From an uncultured Aquimarina sp. (lineage in GTDB: Bacteria > Bacteroidota > Bacteroidia > Flavobacteriales > Flavobacteriaceae): DNA of 64,000 nt. The stretch spans positions 1 through 64,000 of the forward strand of contig CANLYR010000004.1 in assembly GCA_947495425.1 (NCBI GenBank), written 5' to 3'. Below are positions 54,270 through 63,290 of the stretch, piece by piece (within the stretch, counting starts at the first letter, position 1; the number at the start of each line of letters is the position of its first letter). The position numbers were made by a program, and so were the translations under genes. The notes below the pieces were generated by a model. The model had not been told where the DNA came from. It was given only the letters and a program-made list of their open reading frames with translations, and searched no databases.

Positions 54270-55313
54270 TCAGGATATTGAATCTTTTATACTTTTTGGT
54301 GTATTTTTTGACTTATATTCTTTGGGGCTATAGTAGTATTTCTTTTTAAAGATTTTACAAAAATAACTCCTACTTGTGAGTCCTACAGAATATACAATTT
54401 CAGATATCGTTAAATCAGTAGTTTTGATTAATTTTTCTGATTTTTCTAAGCGTACGTTTCTTACGAAATCAGAAACTGTCCTCTCAAACATAAACTTAAA
54501 ACCTTCTTGTAACTTAGCAGGTGACAATCCTGATTCGAGACATAGTGTTTTAATACTATGCTGTATTTCGGGATGTTTTTTGATATAATCACTTACTTCT
54601 GAAATCATCTTTAGTTCATTCTTCAACAAACCACTAGTATTTGTATTGTTATCAATTTCTAAACAAAATTTTTCTATTTGTTTTGCCAAAATAAGGTAAT
54701 ATCTGCCTTTTTGAGATAGTAGTTCAGAGATCTCGTTGGTATACTCAATATCTATGAGTAATTTGAGTTGCTCAGCAATTTTTAAACTATAGTTTCCAGA
54801 ATGAAAATGCCTTGGCTTATTACCTATATGCCCTAATAATCCTTGAAGTTTTTTTCCGAATTGATTAGACTCTTTACTAAACTTATCAAAATATTCATTT
54901 TTATCAACAAATATGATGTTTAAAATCAATCGTTGCCCATCAGAAATTGAGATTCGGTTTTGTAACCCATCATTACTATGCACTACTGCTGTTTGAAATT
55001 GATCTATTGGATGTATTTCATCACCATTTTCAAATTGATGATAGCAATTCCCTTCTAAACAATAGAAAAATTGAAGTGATGCTGCAGCAAATGAATTGAT
55101 CGGAAACTCTATATTATTGGTTGCAGTAAGATTAAAGTCAAAAGCTTTTAATCCTTTTTGCAAATTTGTATAACGAATCTCTCCAACACCAAATTGCTGC
55201 CCTATTGTTAATATATAAATATCTTGTTCCTGCTTAATTTCTCCTTTAAATAACTCTTTGAGAGCAAGAAGTCCATAAGGAACGGAATCAAAATCTGTGG
55301 TCAAATTCTCCAT
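54270..55313 (-). CDS. AraC-type transcriptional regulator (paralogue 4)
   Basis: 347 residues. Sensor region with GEIRYTNLQKGLKAFDFNL near 53-71, then a C-terminal HTH pair (IKTLCLESGLSPAKLQEGFKFMF, then ISEIVYSVGLTSRSYFCKIFKKKYYYSP). It is a divergent member of the six-paralogue set and shares the AKLQEGF and RSYF motifs. It is divergent from the SRAP-like gene at 55555, which may be a target. The inducer is unknown. Confidence 0.88.
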   Translation of the reverse strand: MENLTTDFDSVPYGLLALKELFKGEIKQEQDIYILTIGQQFGVGEIRYTNLQKGLKAFDFNLTATNNIEFPINSFAAASLQFFYCLEGNCYHQFENGDEIHPIDQFQTAVVHSNDGLQNRISISDGQRLILNIIFVDKNEYFDKFSKESNQFGKKLQGLLGHIGNKPRHFHSGNYSLKIAEQLKLLIDIEYTNEISELLSQKGRYYLILAKQIEKFCLEIDNNTNTSGLLKNELKMISEVSDYIKKHPEIQHSIKTLCLESGLSPAKLQEGFKFMFERTVSDFVRNVRLEKSEKLIKTTDLTISEIVYSVGLTSRSYFCKIFKKKYYYSPKEYKSKNTPKSIKDSIS

Positions 55314-55554
55314 ATCGCTCTTTTTAAAATATTAAATTTTGATTTTCAATTAGTTACCTAACTTATTATTTGCAAAGCTAGTAGGTATTATCTGGCATGG
55401 TTAACGTTTTTGAGTTTTTCTATACCTCTAATATGGAAAAACGAACCAAACACTAAATTTTAACGTTTAACTTATTGAATGCGTTACTATTTAAATGATA
55501 AGAGATACTTTTAGGCTCGTGTTTTTATTTACTTGCATCTTGTAATTCGGGTAT

Positions 55555-56256
55555 ATGTATAAGAAGATTTCAAATATCTCAGAAAGAGAACTCATCGAAA
55601 AGGAATTAGGAATTAAGTACAAGTTTCCAAGACTGTACACACCTAGTCCTGTTATCGATGGTACTCAAGAAACTACATTATCTGTGATCACTATGAATCA
55701 ACCGGATCATATATCCTATGCAATTTGGGGAATCCTACCCAATAATTACGAAGGTGAGTGGTCTGATTTTCAAAAAGTCATGAATACTTTAAACATTTCT
55801 AAAGAAAGTATACATTCTAATGGAATATTTGAAGAACCATACCGCGAAAGACGCTGCCTCATTATTGTAACAGGATTTTTTATATACCATTTATATAAGG
55901 GCTCCTTATATCCTTATCATGTCTATTTGGATGCCAAAAAACCTTTCTATTTAGCAGGAATTTATAATACCCTTGATGATGGTTTTATAACGTGCTCGAT
56001 GTTAATGACAGAAGCTACGGGTATTGTTAGCAAAATTCAAAACCTAAATGCTACAATGCCTATACTCATTCCTGAAAAATTAAATAACCTCTGGTTAGAT
56101 CCCAATGCTGACCAAGGAGAAATCGATTATATTCTAAACTCCCATAATGCGCTAGAATTAAGCGCACATCCTATAGCTAAAGAATTTTTTAAGAATGATA
56201 TTTCTTATGAATCTATGCTAGAGCCTGTGTATTACGAAGGCATTCCTTTGGTATAA
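55555..56256 (+). CDS. SRAP/YedK-like protein lacking the catalytic residues
   Basis: 233 residues resembling the SRAP (HMCES/YedK) family, which protects abasic sites in DNA with a catalytic Cys right after the start Met. Here the protein begins MYKK, with no Cys. The usual GFxEW-type catalytic Glu is replaced (TGFFIYHLY), and the usual His of the E-x-H...RMP motif is Gln or Asn (SKIQNLNATMPILI). The Asn in the MNTLNISKESI segment is retained. So it keeps the fold but not three of four active-site residues. It may be a binding-only homologue. It lies alone on the plus strand. Confidence 0.75.
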   Translation: MYKKISNISERELIEKELGIKYKFPRLYTPSPVIDGTQETTLSVITMNQPDHISYAIWGILPNNYEGEWSDFQKVMNTLNISKESIHSNGIFEEPYRERRCLIIVTGFFIYHLYKGSLYPYHVYLDAKKPFYLAGIYNTLDDGFITCSMLMTEATGIVSKIQNLNATMPILIPEKLNNLWLDPNADQGEIDYILNSHNALELSAHPIAKEFFKNDISYESMLEPVYYEGIPLV

Positions 56257-56264
56257 TGATTAGG

Positions 56265-56579
56265 CTACTCTATATTATCACCTTGTATTTCATCTTTCAA
56301 AGAACTTATATCTATTTTTAAAGTCTTTGGAATTACTCCATATCTAGGACCAACACCATCGGTTAGAAACTGTGCCAAATATTGATGGGCAAGTTCTATA
56401 CTTTTAAAAATATAAGTTCCGCCAACAGTACTAGTTTCTTCATTGGCATAGTAAAACAAAGAAACCAGTCCTTTGGTTTTTTTTAATGTTTTTTTCCGAT
56501 CTTTTGATATCTCACAAACTTTTTCTGTAGGTAAATTTGATTTGAATCTGAGATTGACTATCGCTTTTTCGTTCTGCAT
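56265..56579 (-). CDS. YdhR-type putative monooxygenase-fold protein
   Basis: 104 residues with a dimeric alpha-beta ABM-like pattern: KTKGLVSLFYYANEETSTVGGTYIFKS (34-60) and HQYLAQFL match the YdhR family. Members have no known substrate. It is convergent with the SRAP-like gene, 8 bases between stops, and is the only gene between it and AraC paralogue 5. Confidence 0.75.
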   Translation of the reverse strand: MQNEKAIVNLRFKSNLPTEKVCEISKDRKKTLKKTKGLVSLFYYANEETSTVGGTYIFKSIELAHQYLAQFLTDGVGPRYGVIPKTLKIDISSLKDEIQGDNIE

Positions 56580-56714
56580 TAATGTAACTTTGATTTGGGT
56601 TATATATCAATCAAAAACCCGACAGTATAAATAAAACCATCAGGTCTAAGCTCTGGGGTAAATTTAGGGTAGACAATAACGCTGCTTTAAACTCAAAAAA
56701 GTAAGTTGTTAATG

Positions 56715-57737
56715 TTATTGCTTTGTGTTTATTTTTTTTCTGTACTCTATGGGCAATATTCCATACCGTTCAAAAAAAATTTTCGAGAAGTAACTCCTAC
56801 TTTTGAAACCGATCTTATACACAATTTCAGAAATAGAATCATCAGTATTTTTTATATAGTCTCTGGAGATTTCAAGTTTTAACTGCCTTATATATTCATT
56901 GACTGATTTAGAATACAAAACTCTAAAACCAAGCTGTAATTTTTTTGGACTCAAACCTACTTTTGTAGCCAATGAATGTACAGATAGCGATTCTGAAATA
57001 TTATCAATAATATATACTGATAAGTGATGAATCTTTTTGATATCTTCTCTAGAAAGTGATTCCGGCAATGCTAAACCGTTTTCATAATTATTATGTTCTA
57101 ACATCTGCATTGCCAAAATCAGATTGAGTTGCCCCTCAATCGAAAGCGTACGTACGATACCACTTTCATGACTTTCTTGTAATTGCTTAACTTGATCTGC
57201 TATCTTTAAATTATAATTACCATAATGCTTGTAAGGGGACACTTTGTTTTCACCTTTAAAAGCAGAAAACAAACTTTTACTTAGATATGATAAATTATTA
57301 TTCTTTTTCTTAGCATATTCCCCTGGTAATACGTAAATAAAATTAACCTTTACCGCAGCTGTTTTTGGAAAAATATACGTCTCTTTAGAGAATTTCTTAG
57401 TAGATATTATAATATTTTGATAACGTTCAAAAGTATATGGCCTAGCCTCTGTGTCATTTGTATAATCTAATTCCCCTTCAGATATAAAAATAAATTCTAT
57501 AGGATTAGCCTTGTCAATATTAAATACAATTTTGGTATCTTGTTTGAAACTAACATCGTAGTCAACAAGAGAAACTCCCCAATCAAAACCAATGCTACGC
57601 ACAAGCCCTTTTCCTAGTTCATTATCGAACTCCAGCGTATGTTCTCCCCATTGATTGGTTAACTTTCCTTTCAAGAAAACATTCAATTGTTCTAAAATTT
57701 CTACACCATCTATGCTGTATATCTCAATTTTCTGCAT
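56715..57737 (-). CDS. AraC-type transcriptional regulator (paralogue 5)
   Basis: 340 residues. Sensor region with GLVRSIGFDWGVSLVDYDV near 44-62, almost the same motif as paralogue 3, then the HTH pair (SVHSLATKVGLSPKKLQLGFRVLY, then ISEIVYKIGFKSRSYFSKIFFERYGILP). It lies 176 bases downstream of AraC paralogue 6 in the same direction, so they may share a transcript. Confidence 0.88.
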   Translation of the reverse strand: MQKIEIYSIDGVEILEQLNVFLKGKLTNQWGEHTLEFDNELGKGLVRSIGFDWGVSLVDYDVSFKQDTKIVFNIDKANPIEFIFISEGELDYTNDTEARPYTFERYQNIIISTKKFSKETYIFPKTAAVKVNFIYVLPGEYAKKKNNNLSYLSKSLFSAFKGENKVSPYKHYGNYNLKIADQVKQLQESHESGIVRTLSIEGQLNLILAMQMLEHNNYENGLALPESLSREDIKKIHHLSVYIIDNISESLSVHSLATKVGLSPKKLQLGFRVLYSKSVNEYIRQLKLEISRDYIKNTDDSISEIVYKIGFKSRSYFSKIFFERYGILPIEYRKKINTKQ

Positions 57738-57913
57738 TGTATTCCTAAATTCTATGCCGTATTTTAAGTTTATGCAAAGAAATTAGATTTAGCGGATACT
57801 GATTAACAATTTTGAAACATATACTAACACTATTGATCCGTTTGCAGGATGTTTATAAAGAATTTTTGAAGATAATTAGCGCTCTATTAAATATTTTATT
57901 GACCTTAAGTCTT

Positions 57914-58957
57914 TTATGCGGATTTGAAGTCATCATCTTTATTTCGCACCTGATCCAGGTATTGTTTTGGACTTACCCCAAAGCGTTTTTTGAATATCTT
58001 TGCAAAATAACTTCTGGAGTTGATTCCAACTTTATAAGTAATCTCAGTAATATTAAGGTCAGAGTTTTCTAGCAGATCCTTGGCAGTGTCAATTCTATAA
58101 TTTTTGATATACTCATTTACAGAGGTTTTATAGAGTTGTTTAAAACCGTTTTGTAAGGTATTCTGATTCAGTCCTACACGTTTTGCAATATCGACAATAG
58201 TACCAATAGTATCGATTTCTTCACTAATTATAGATACCGCTTCTTCTATACTCTCGATAGTGGCTTGTCGCAATATCAATCTTTTATCAGGCTCGTTGAG
58301 GTCATCCAAATACTGGCGTAGCTGGTGTGTTAATATTTCATATGCTTTTCCTTCGAGATACACTTGGCGCATAAAACCTGTAAGCTCACACTCTGTAAAC
58401 TCAGAAATAAATTTGGAAATCTCAAGACTATAATAATTTTTGTAGTAAAATTGATTGATTCCATTGACATCTCTGAACAATTCGATAAGGTTCTCATCCA
58501 TATTAGGTAGAAAAGACTCTATTTTTTCTTCAAACAATTTTCTATTAATTTCAATATTAAAGACGCAAATAGGAGTATCTGCTGGGGTTCTAAAAATATG
58601 ATTATTCTTAGAAGTACTGGAAACGATTACATTTTCGAGTCTTCGAACTTCGTGAAACCCATCATTTTTTTCAAATTTATGATAAAAGCCCGATTCACGA
58701 TTAAATATCATTTTCAGAGGATGAACAACACCTTTTGCTAGCTTATAAACAAACTCTTTTTTTAATAAGTAGTCTGTTTCAATGACCCCGATCCCAAAGT
58801 CAAACTGATAAGATTTCATATAACCAGAGCCAAATTCCTCAGGTATTCTCACGCAATGCTCATGAGGAGAGCTTTCATATGCTACACCGAGGCTATCCGC
58901 CAAATCAATAATCACATTTTCAACAAGACGATCTTGTATTTCTATATTTTTTTTCAT
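57914..58957 (-). CDS. AraC-type transcriptional regulator (paralogue 6)
   Basis: 347 residues. Sensor region with EFGSGYMKSYQFDFGIGVIETDY near 41-63, then the HTH pair (IVDIAKRVGLNQNTLQNGFKQLY, then ITEITYKVGINSRSYFAKIFKKRFGVSP). It is closest to paralogue 1 at 15570 and shares its conserved EEF/EPDKR-type linker. It is located near a small stress membrane operon (59162) and precedes AraC paralogue 5. Confidence 0.88.
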   Translation of the reverse strand: MKKNIEIQDRLVENVIIDLADSLGVAYESSPHEHCVRIPEEFGSGYMKSYQFDFGIGVIETDYLLKKEFVYKLAKGVVHPLKMIFNRESGFYHKFEKNDGFHEVRRLENVIVSSTSKNNHIFRTPADTPICVFNIEINRKLFEEKIESFLPNMDENLIELFRDVNGINQFYYKNYYSLEISKFISEFTECELTGFMRQVYLEGKAYEILTHQLRQYLDDLNEPDKRLILRQATIESIEEAVSIISEEIDTIGTIVDIAKRVGLNQNTLQNGFKQLYKTSVNEYIKNYRIDTAKDLLENSDLNITEITYKVGINSRSYFAKIFKKRFGVSPKQYLDQVRNKDDDFKSA

Positions 58958-59161
58958 TGTATTTGGCTATTGACGAGTATGTGCATAAAGGTAATTTTAT
59001 TTTAGCTAATTCTGACATAAATAAAACATTTACCGCAATGGAGTCAATAATCATAGTGATACAGTTAATAGAGCAGGTAGTATTTTAAGAAATTTACAAC
59101 ATAAGATTTGATAATCAAATCGCGCTTACAATAGCGCTATAACTAATTAAAAACAATCACT

Positions 59162-59326
59162 ATGTTACGCTACACTATTATCTTTATTATCCTTGCCATT
59201 GTTGCTGGAGTATTTGGTTTTGGTGGTATTGCGGCAGGAGCTGCCAGTATTGCTAAAATTCTATTTTTCATATTTATAGTACTGTTCATTTTATCACTCA
59301 TATTTGGTAAAAGATTTAAAGCATAA
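59162..59326 (+). CDS. DUF1328-type small membrane protein
   Basis: 54 residues. Two membrane segments with glycine/alanine-rich pattern ([23 protein letters not shown]) followed by [16 protein letters not shown]. The pattern is that of the DUF1328 family of small stress membrane proteins. It is followed after 20 bases by a tiny lipoprotein, likely in the same transcript. Confidence 0.82.
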   Translation: MLRYTIIFIILAIVAGVFGFGGIAAGAASIAKILFFIFIVLFILSLIFGKRFKA

Positions 59327-59346
59327 TTAACCCAAAATACAACCTC

Positions 59347-59526
59347 ATGAAAAAAATAGTAATATCATTTGCAACACTTTGTTTGATCATTGCAGTTACA
59401 AGCTGTAGAGAGCAGAAAAGCACAGGAGAAAAGGTAGAAGATGCAGTAGAAGAAATGGGTGATGCAGTAGAAGATGGAGCAGAAGAAATCGAAGACGCTG
59501 TTGAAGATGCTACAGATGATAATTAA
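59347..59526 (+). CDS. Small acidic lipoprotein with repeated EDAVE motif
   Basis: 59 residues with a lipobox (IIAVTSC, Cys20). The mature part repeats an acidic heptad-like unit (VEDAVEEMGDAVEDGAEEIEDAVEDA), giving a helical surface with nearly all negative charge. This looks like a small envelope lipoprotein, perhaps a charge buffer or stress marker. It is co-directional with the DUF1328 gene. No named family is known to me. Confidence 0.7.
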   Translation: MKKIVISFATLCLIIAVTSCREQKSTGEKVEDAVEEMGDAVEDGAEEIEDAVEDATDDN

Positions 59527-59555
59527 TTATGACAATATGAAAAGTAAATTATAAA

Positions 59556-59580
59556 CAGGTAGTCATATATAGACTACCTG
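59556..59580 (+). terminator. Hairpin after small lipoprotein gene
   Basis: 9-bp perfect arms (CAGGTAGTC and GACTACCTG) around a 7-base loop, 29 bases after the stop codon. There is no long T-run, so termination may be weak. Confidence 0.5.
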
Positions 59581-59610
59581 CTTATACTAATTATTAATGA
59601 AGCATTAGCT

Positions 59611-59739
59611 ATGCTAAAATTGAAGAGAATATCAATGTATAAGATTGGATTTAAAAAAACGGTAACCTACGCTATCTGTTTCTTTTTTCTATTGTTTTTC
59701 TTAATGTGCCTATACTTTCTTACCATTTTAACAGCGTAG
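59611..59739 (+). CDS. Possible 42-residue single-helix membrane protein
   Basis: ATG at 59611 encodes a basic N-terminus (MLKLKRISMYKIGFKKT) and one membrane helix (YAICFFFLLFFLMCLYFLTILTA). Likely a real small membrane protein; no family recognised. It follows the small lipoprotein hairpin. Confidence 0.45.
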   Translation: MLKLKRISMYKIGFKKTVTYAICFFFLLFFLMCLYFLTILTA

Positions 59740-59758
59740 GATAATATTTTATAGAAAA

Positions 59759-60091
59759 ATGAAATTAAATTTTCATACTAATGAAAATGATTATGAAAAA
59801 ATTTATAGACAGAAAGGATATATAGCAAACTATATCTTGGACAAAAATATACTTATTGATGTTTCAAATTTGAAGGAATTTAACCCAAATGAGGTATTCA
59901 TAATTGCAAAATACTTATTTGAAGGCGCTAAAAATCCAAGGAATACTTCAATGCTATTTGTTATAAGAACTATTGATGGATCAAAGGGTATGCTACGAAT
60001 AAGAAATAATGCTATTAAAAATTCGGATTTGACTACTTTTATAAGTGAAATTCCTAAAAAAAACATCTCAGGTAAAGATAATCTGCTTTAA
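59759..60091 (+). CDS. Hypothetical protein
   Basis: 110 residues, no signal peptide or membrane helix, alpha/beta composition with conserved-looking hydrophobic segments (IANYILDKNILIDVSNL, EVFIIAKYLFEGAKNP). I do not recognise the family. It is convergent with the ArsC-like gene, with only 22 bases between stops. Confidence 0.6.
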   Translation: MKLNFHTNENDYEKIYRQKGYIANYILDKNILIDVSNLKEFNPNEVFIIAKYLFEGAKNPRNTSMLFVIRTIDGSKGMLRIRNNAIKNSDLTTFISEIPKKNISGKDNLL

Positions 60092-60113
60092 TTTTAAATA
60101 TGATGCAACTTTT

Positions 60114-60527
60114 TTATTTTTTAGCTGGATTTCTGGAAACACCTGCACTATCAGCATCTATTAAAGAAACAAAATCAGATGGATTTTCGATCTTATGAAA
60201 TTGATCTCCTTTGATTACGATAGGAAAAGCAACCGTTTCAGGATGTTTCTTAATAACTTTCAACCAATCACTTGCCTCTAATTGTGTATTTTCGTCATAA
60301 GATTTTTGAAAATTTGGATGTTCTTTGTTGATCAAATCAGACACTTGTAAATCCAATCCTTCTGCAATCTCAACCCATTGCGTACCTGTGATATCTGTTT
60401 TTGATATATCAAGAGTTAAAATATCTTTTTCTGAAGCACTTACATAAGCGTATGTTTGTTTGCCAAGTGAAGTATTACTATTATAGATTAGCGTAATTTT
60501 ATTTTTATCTGTAGATATAAATCCCAT
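60114..60527 (-). CDS. ArsC-like thioredoxin-fold protein without the catalytic cysteine
   Basis: 137 residues from ATG 60527 (MGFISTDKNKITLIYNS); a longer start at 60587 adds 20 unlikely residues. The fold follows the arsenate-reductase ArsC family (thioredoxin-like, with the C-terminal VAFPIVIKGDQFHKIENP-type strand), but where ArsC has a Cys at the start of helix 1 this protein has Asn (YNSNTSLGKQTYAYV). It contains no Cys at all, so it cannot work as a reductase by that mechanism. It may be a binding or stress protein. Similar flavobacterial relatives exist. Confidence 0.72.
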   Translation of the reverse strand: MGFISTDKNKITLIYNSNTSLGKQTYAYVSASEKDILTLDISKTDITGTQWVEIAEGLDLQVSDLINKEHPNFQKSYDENTQLEASDWLKVIKKHPETVAFPIVIKGDQFHKIENPSDFVSLIDADSAGVSRNPAKK

Positions 60528-60655
60528 AACTTTTAAAGCTTTATTTTTAATAAAAATATAAATTTTGTTAAGATTTGAATAGTTCAATAGCCAGAAATAC
60601 TAACTCATATGAGATATATGGGCCAGTACTCTAATCACCTAAAAACATTAAAAAT

Positions 60656-62077
60656 ATGATTGTCGCGATTATTCTATACTGTGTCCTTACACTCCTAGCT
60701 ATCTTACACATAATCTTATATAGCTCTAGACCCACTAAATCATTGAGCTGGCTCCTTATTGTCTTAATATTTCCATTTGTGGGTATTGTACTCTACATTG
60801 TGTTTGGTATTAACAGAAGAAGATTTAAATTTTTTAAACTGAAACAGACCGTTAGAAGACGCCTATATAATGAAAATTTTCGGGATCGATTAACTCAAGG
60901 ACAAGAAATTGAATTCGAAAATAATAAGATTGCCAAGTTATCCAAATTACTAAGAAACAGTTCTGATTTTGTCACACAACCAGCTAATCAGGTTAAAGTA
61001 TTACAAAATGGAAAAGAAACCTTCGATATTATCTTTGAAGAACTTAAAAAAGCCGAAAAATTCATACACCTGCAATACTACATTTTTGAAGAAGGAGAAT
61101 TATTTGACAAATTATATGTGCTGCTTAAAGAAAAACTAGAAAATAATGTCGAAGTGCGAATTATATATGATGCTATAGGTAGCTACTCCTTGCAAAAAAA
61201 AGCAATTAAAAAATTCAAGGATATCGGAGCAAATGTATACCCCATCATGCCATTACATTTCGGGAGTTTCTTGTTCACACTAAACTATCGAAACCACAGA
61301 AAAATAATTGTGATCGATGGTAAAATCGGATTTACTGGCGGTGTAAATATATCAGACAAGTATATTAACCCAAAATCCGAACTAGGTATTTGGGACGATA
61401 CCCATCTGTATTTAAACGGTCCGGCGGTAGATAGTTTGCATCGGGTATTTATAAAAGACTATTATTTTGCAAGTAATCAAGAATTATTACTCACCAAAGA
61501 TTACTTACCAGAGCTTACAGAGCAGGGAGATGTAGCTGTACAGATTGTAGCAGGTGGGCCCGATGCAGATCATCCCTCGATCATGCAACAATATATTTCG
61601 ATGATTAATCTGGCAGAAGAATATATATATATATCTAATCCATATTTTATACCGAATAACGCAATGCTCGAAGCGCTTAGAATTGCAGCACTAAGTGGGG
61701 TGAACATTAAGCTATTAGTGCCAAAAAAATCAGACTCCTGGTTAGCAAAACATAGTATGCTATCATTTTTTGAAGAATTATTGTTTTTAGGAATTGAGAT
61801 TTACCAACAAAAAGATGATTTTTTGCATAGTAAAGTTATTGTAATGGATGGTGAGATTGCGTCAGTTGGCTCAGGTAATTTTGACCATCGAAGTTTTGAA
61901 CATAATTTTGAAACCAACGCTTTAATTTATGACTCCCAAATTGCAGAAAATATTTGCCATGATTTTATAGAAGATTGCAAAGAAAGTATCTTATTAGATT
62001 ATGAAACCTATAAAAAACGAGGGCTGAAGCGAAGACTTTCTGAAGGTATTGCAAGATTTTTTAGTCCTTTGTTGTAG
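60656..62077 (+). CDS. cls: Cardiolipin synthase (phospholipase D family)
   Basis: 473 residues. Two N-terminal membrane helices (about 1-20, 32-50), then two HKD motifs: H214-x-K...D221 (NHRKIIVIDG) and H391-x-K...D398 (LHSKVIVMDG), each followed by G-x-x-N/S. The enzyme joins two phosphatidylglycerol molecules or uses PE to make cardiolipin, an inner-membrane stress lipid. It is a separate transcript, followed by a universal stress protein. Confidence 0.92.
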   Translation: MIVAIILYCVLTLLAILHIILYSSRPTKSLSWLLIVLIFPFVGIVLYIVFGINRRRFKFFKLKQTVRRRLYNENFRDRLTQGQEIEFENNKIAKLSKLLRNSSDFVTQPANQVKVLQNGKETFDIIFEELKKAEKFIHLQYYIFEEGELFDKLYVLLKEKLENNVEVRIIYDAIGSYSLQKKAIKKFKDIGANVYPIMPLHFGSFLFTLNYRNHRKIIVIDGKIGFTGGVNISDKYINPKSELGIWDDTHLYLNGPAVDSLHRVFIKDYYFASNQELLLTKDYLPELTEQGDVAVQIVAGGPDADHPSIMQQYISMINLAEEYIYISNPYFIPNNAMLEALRIAALSGVNIKLLVPKKSDSWLAKHSMLSFFEELLFLGIEIYQQKDDFLHSKVIVMDGEIASVGSGNFDHRSFEHNFETNALIYDSQIAENICHDFIEDCKESILLDYETYKKRGLKRRLSEGIARFFSPLL

Positions 62078-62151
62078 AAAATCTAATCTTCTAATACATA
62101 TTTTAGTAGGAAATATTTAGTATATTTAATCTACTCTTTAATATATCGTAA

Positions 62152-62991
62152 GTGAAACAGATTTTGATCCCTATTGATTTTTCAGAAAATTCAAATAACG
62201 CATTGCACTATGCCAAAATCCTTCTACATTCTGAAGAATGTAAATTTTATTTATTGAACGTATACATAAGCAATCCTTCTAGTTTATTAAGTAAAGATTA
62301 CAGTGATTCAGTTCTAACCGAGATGTCTGATGAATCTGAAAAAAACCTCAGTCTTTTACTACATAAAATTAATAAAGAAAATCAAAATTTAAATCACACT
62401 TTTGAAATAGTCTCTAAAGCAAACACATTAATTAAAGCGATTAAGCATATACTGGTTACCAAAAAAATTGATTTAATTGTCATGGGAACTAAAGGGGCAA
62501 ATGGTTCTAGAGAAGTATTTTTGGGAAGTAATGCTGTAAAAGTTATTAATGGAGTTGATAAATGCCCGATTTTAGTTGTACCGCAAAATTATACACCTAA
62601 AAAACCTTCTCTTATTTCATTTTCTACCAACTTCAAAAGAACTTTCTTTAAAGAAGAATTAGATCCTCTCATTCACATTGCTATATTGAATCATTCAAAA
62701 ATTAATATTGCCAGGATCATGCTGGAAGAATATTTAAACGATACTCAAAAATTGAACAAGGAAGCACTTAAAAATTTATTCAAAAATTTGGATTATCTTT
62801 TTTGCAAGATCGATGTTGAAACTTCAGAAACTAATGCTTTGAAATCTTTTGCCACTCAAACAGAAAGTGATTTAATTGCTTTGGTACACCATAAACATAG
62901 TTTTTTTCAAAAACTAATGGAAGAAGATGTGGTAGATAAATTAACATTTAATAGCCCGCTGCCAATATTAATATTATCTGAATTAAATTAA
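62152..62991 (+). CDS. Universal stress protein, tandem UspA-like
   Basis: 279 residues with two UspA-like halves. The first half holds the ATP-binding GxxG-x9-G(S/T) motif in VMGTKGANGSREVFLGSNAVK. The second half lacks it (LIALVHHKHSFFQKLMEEDVVDK near 240-262), so it is degenerate. The start is GTG at 62152. Tandem Usp proteins function in stress survival and bind ATP or AMP. It lies just downstream of cardiolipin synthase, 74 bases apart. Confidence 0.88.
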   Translation: MKQILIPIDFSENSNNALHYAKILLHSEECKFYLLNVYISNPSSLLSKDYSDSVLTEMSDESEKNLSLLLHKINKENQNLNHTFEIVSKANTLIKAIKHILVTKKIDLIVMGTKGANGSREVFLGSNAVKVINGVDKCPILVVPQNYTPKKPSLISFSTNFKRTFFKEELDPLIHIAILNHSKINIARIMLEEYLNDTQKLNKEALKNLFKNLDYLFCKIDVETSETNALKSFATQTESDLIALVHHKHSFFQKLMEEDVVDKLTFNSPLPILILSELN

Positions 62992-63123
62992 AAGAAAATA
63001 CTACATGAGATTATTTTAATTTTAAACTGTTTCTCAATTTTAAGCCAGCAATTTAAATTGTAAATTTGAGAACTAATTTTATAGTGTATTGATTGAATAT
63101 ACAAGCTAGTTTATAATTACGGA

Positions 63124-63276
63124 ATGAATTTTATATACAAGGTTGGTGCACTAATGAACTATAAGAAATTAAAAATGAATGGCTTCGTACTATCAGCTGG
63201 AGTTGTAATCATGTATTATTACCTGTTCTTTCAAAAAATACTAGATTTAATTTCAATTGAACGCAATCTATTTTGA
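63124..63276 (+). CDS. Possible small membrane protein before K+ transporter
   Basis: ATG at 63124 gives 50 residues with a hydrophobic helix (GFVLSAGVVIMYYYLFF) and a basic N-terminal part. Its stop is 14 bases before the transporter start on the same strand. It may be a tiny partner or leader of that gene; a second in-frame ATG is at 63154. No family recognised. Confidence 0.4.
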   Translation: MNFIYKVGALMNYKKLKMNGFVLSAGVVIMYYYLFFQKILDLISIERNLF

Positions 63277-63290
63277 TGAAAAAAAAGTAA

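Noticed and set aside
60528..60587. Longer start for the ArsC-like protein
   Set aside because: The added residues do not fit the family; ATG at 60527 does.
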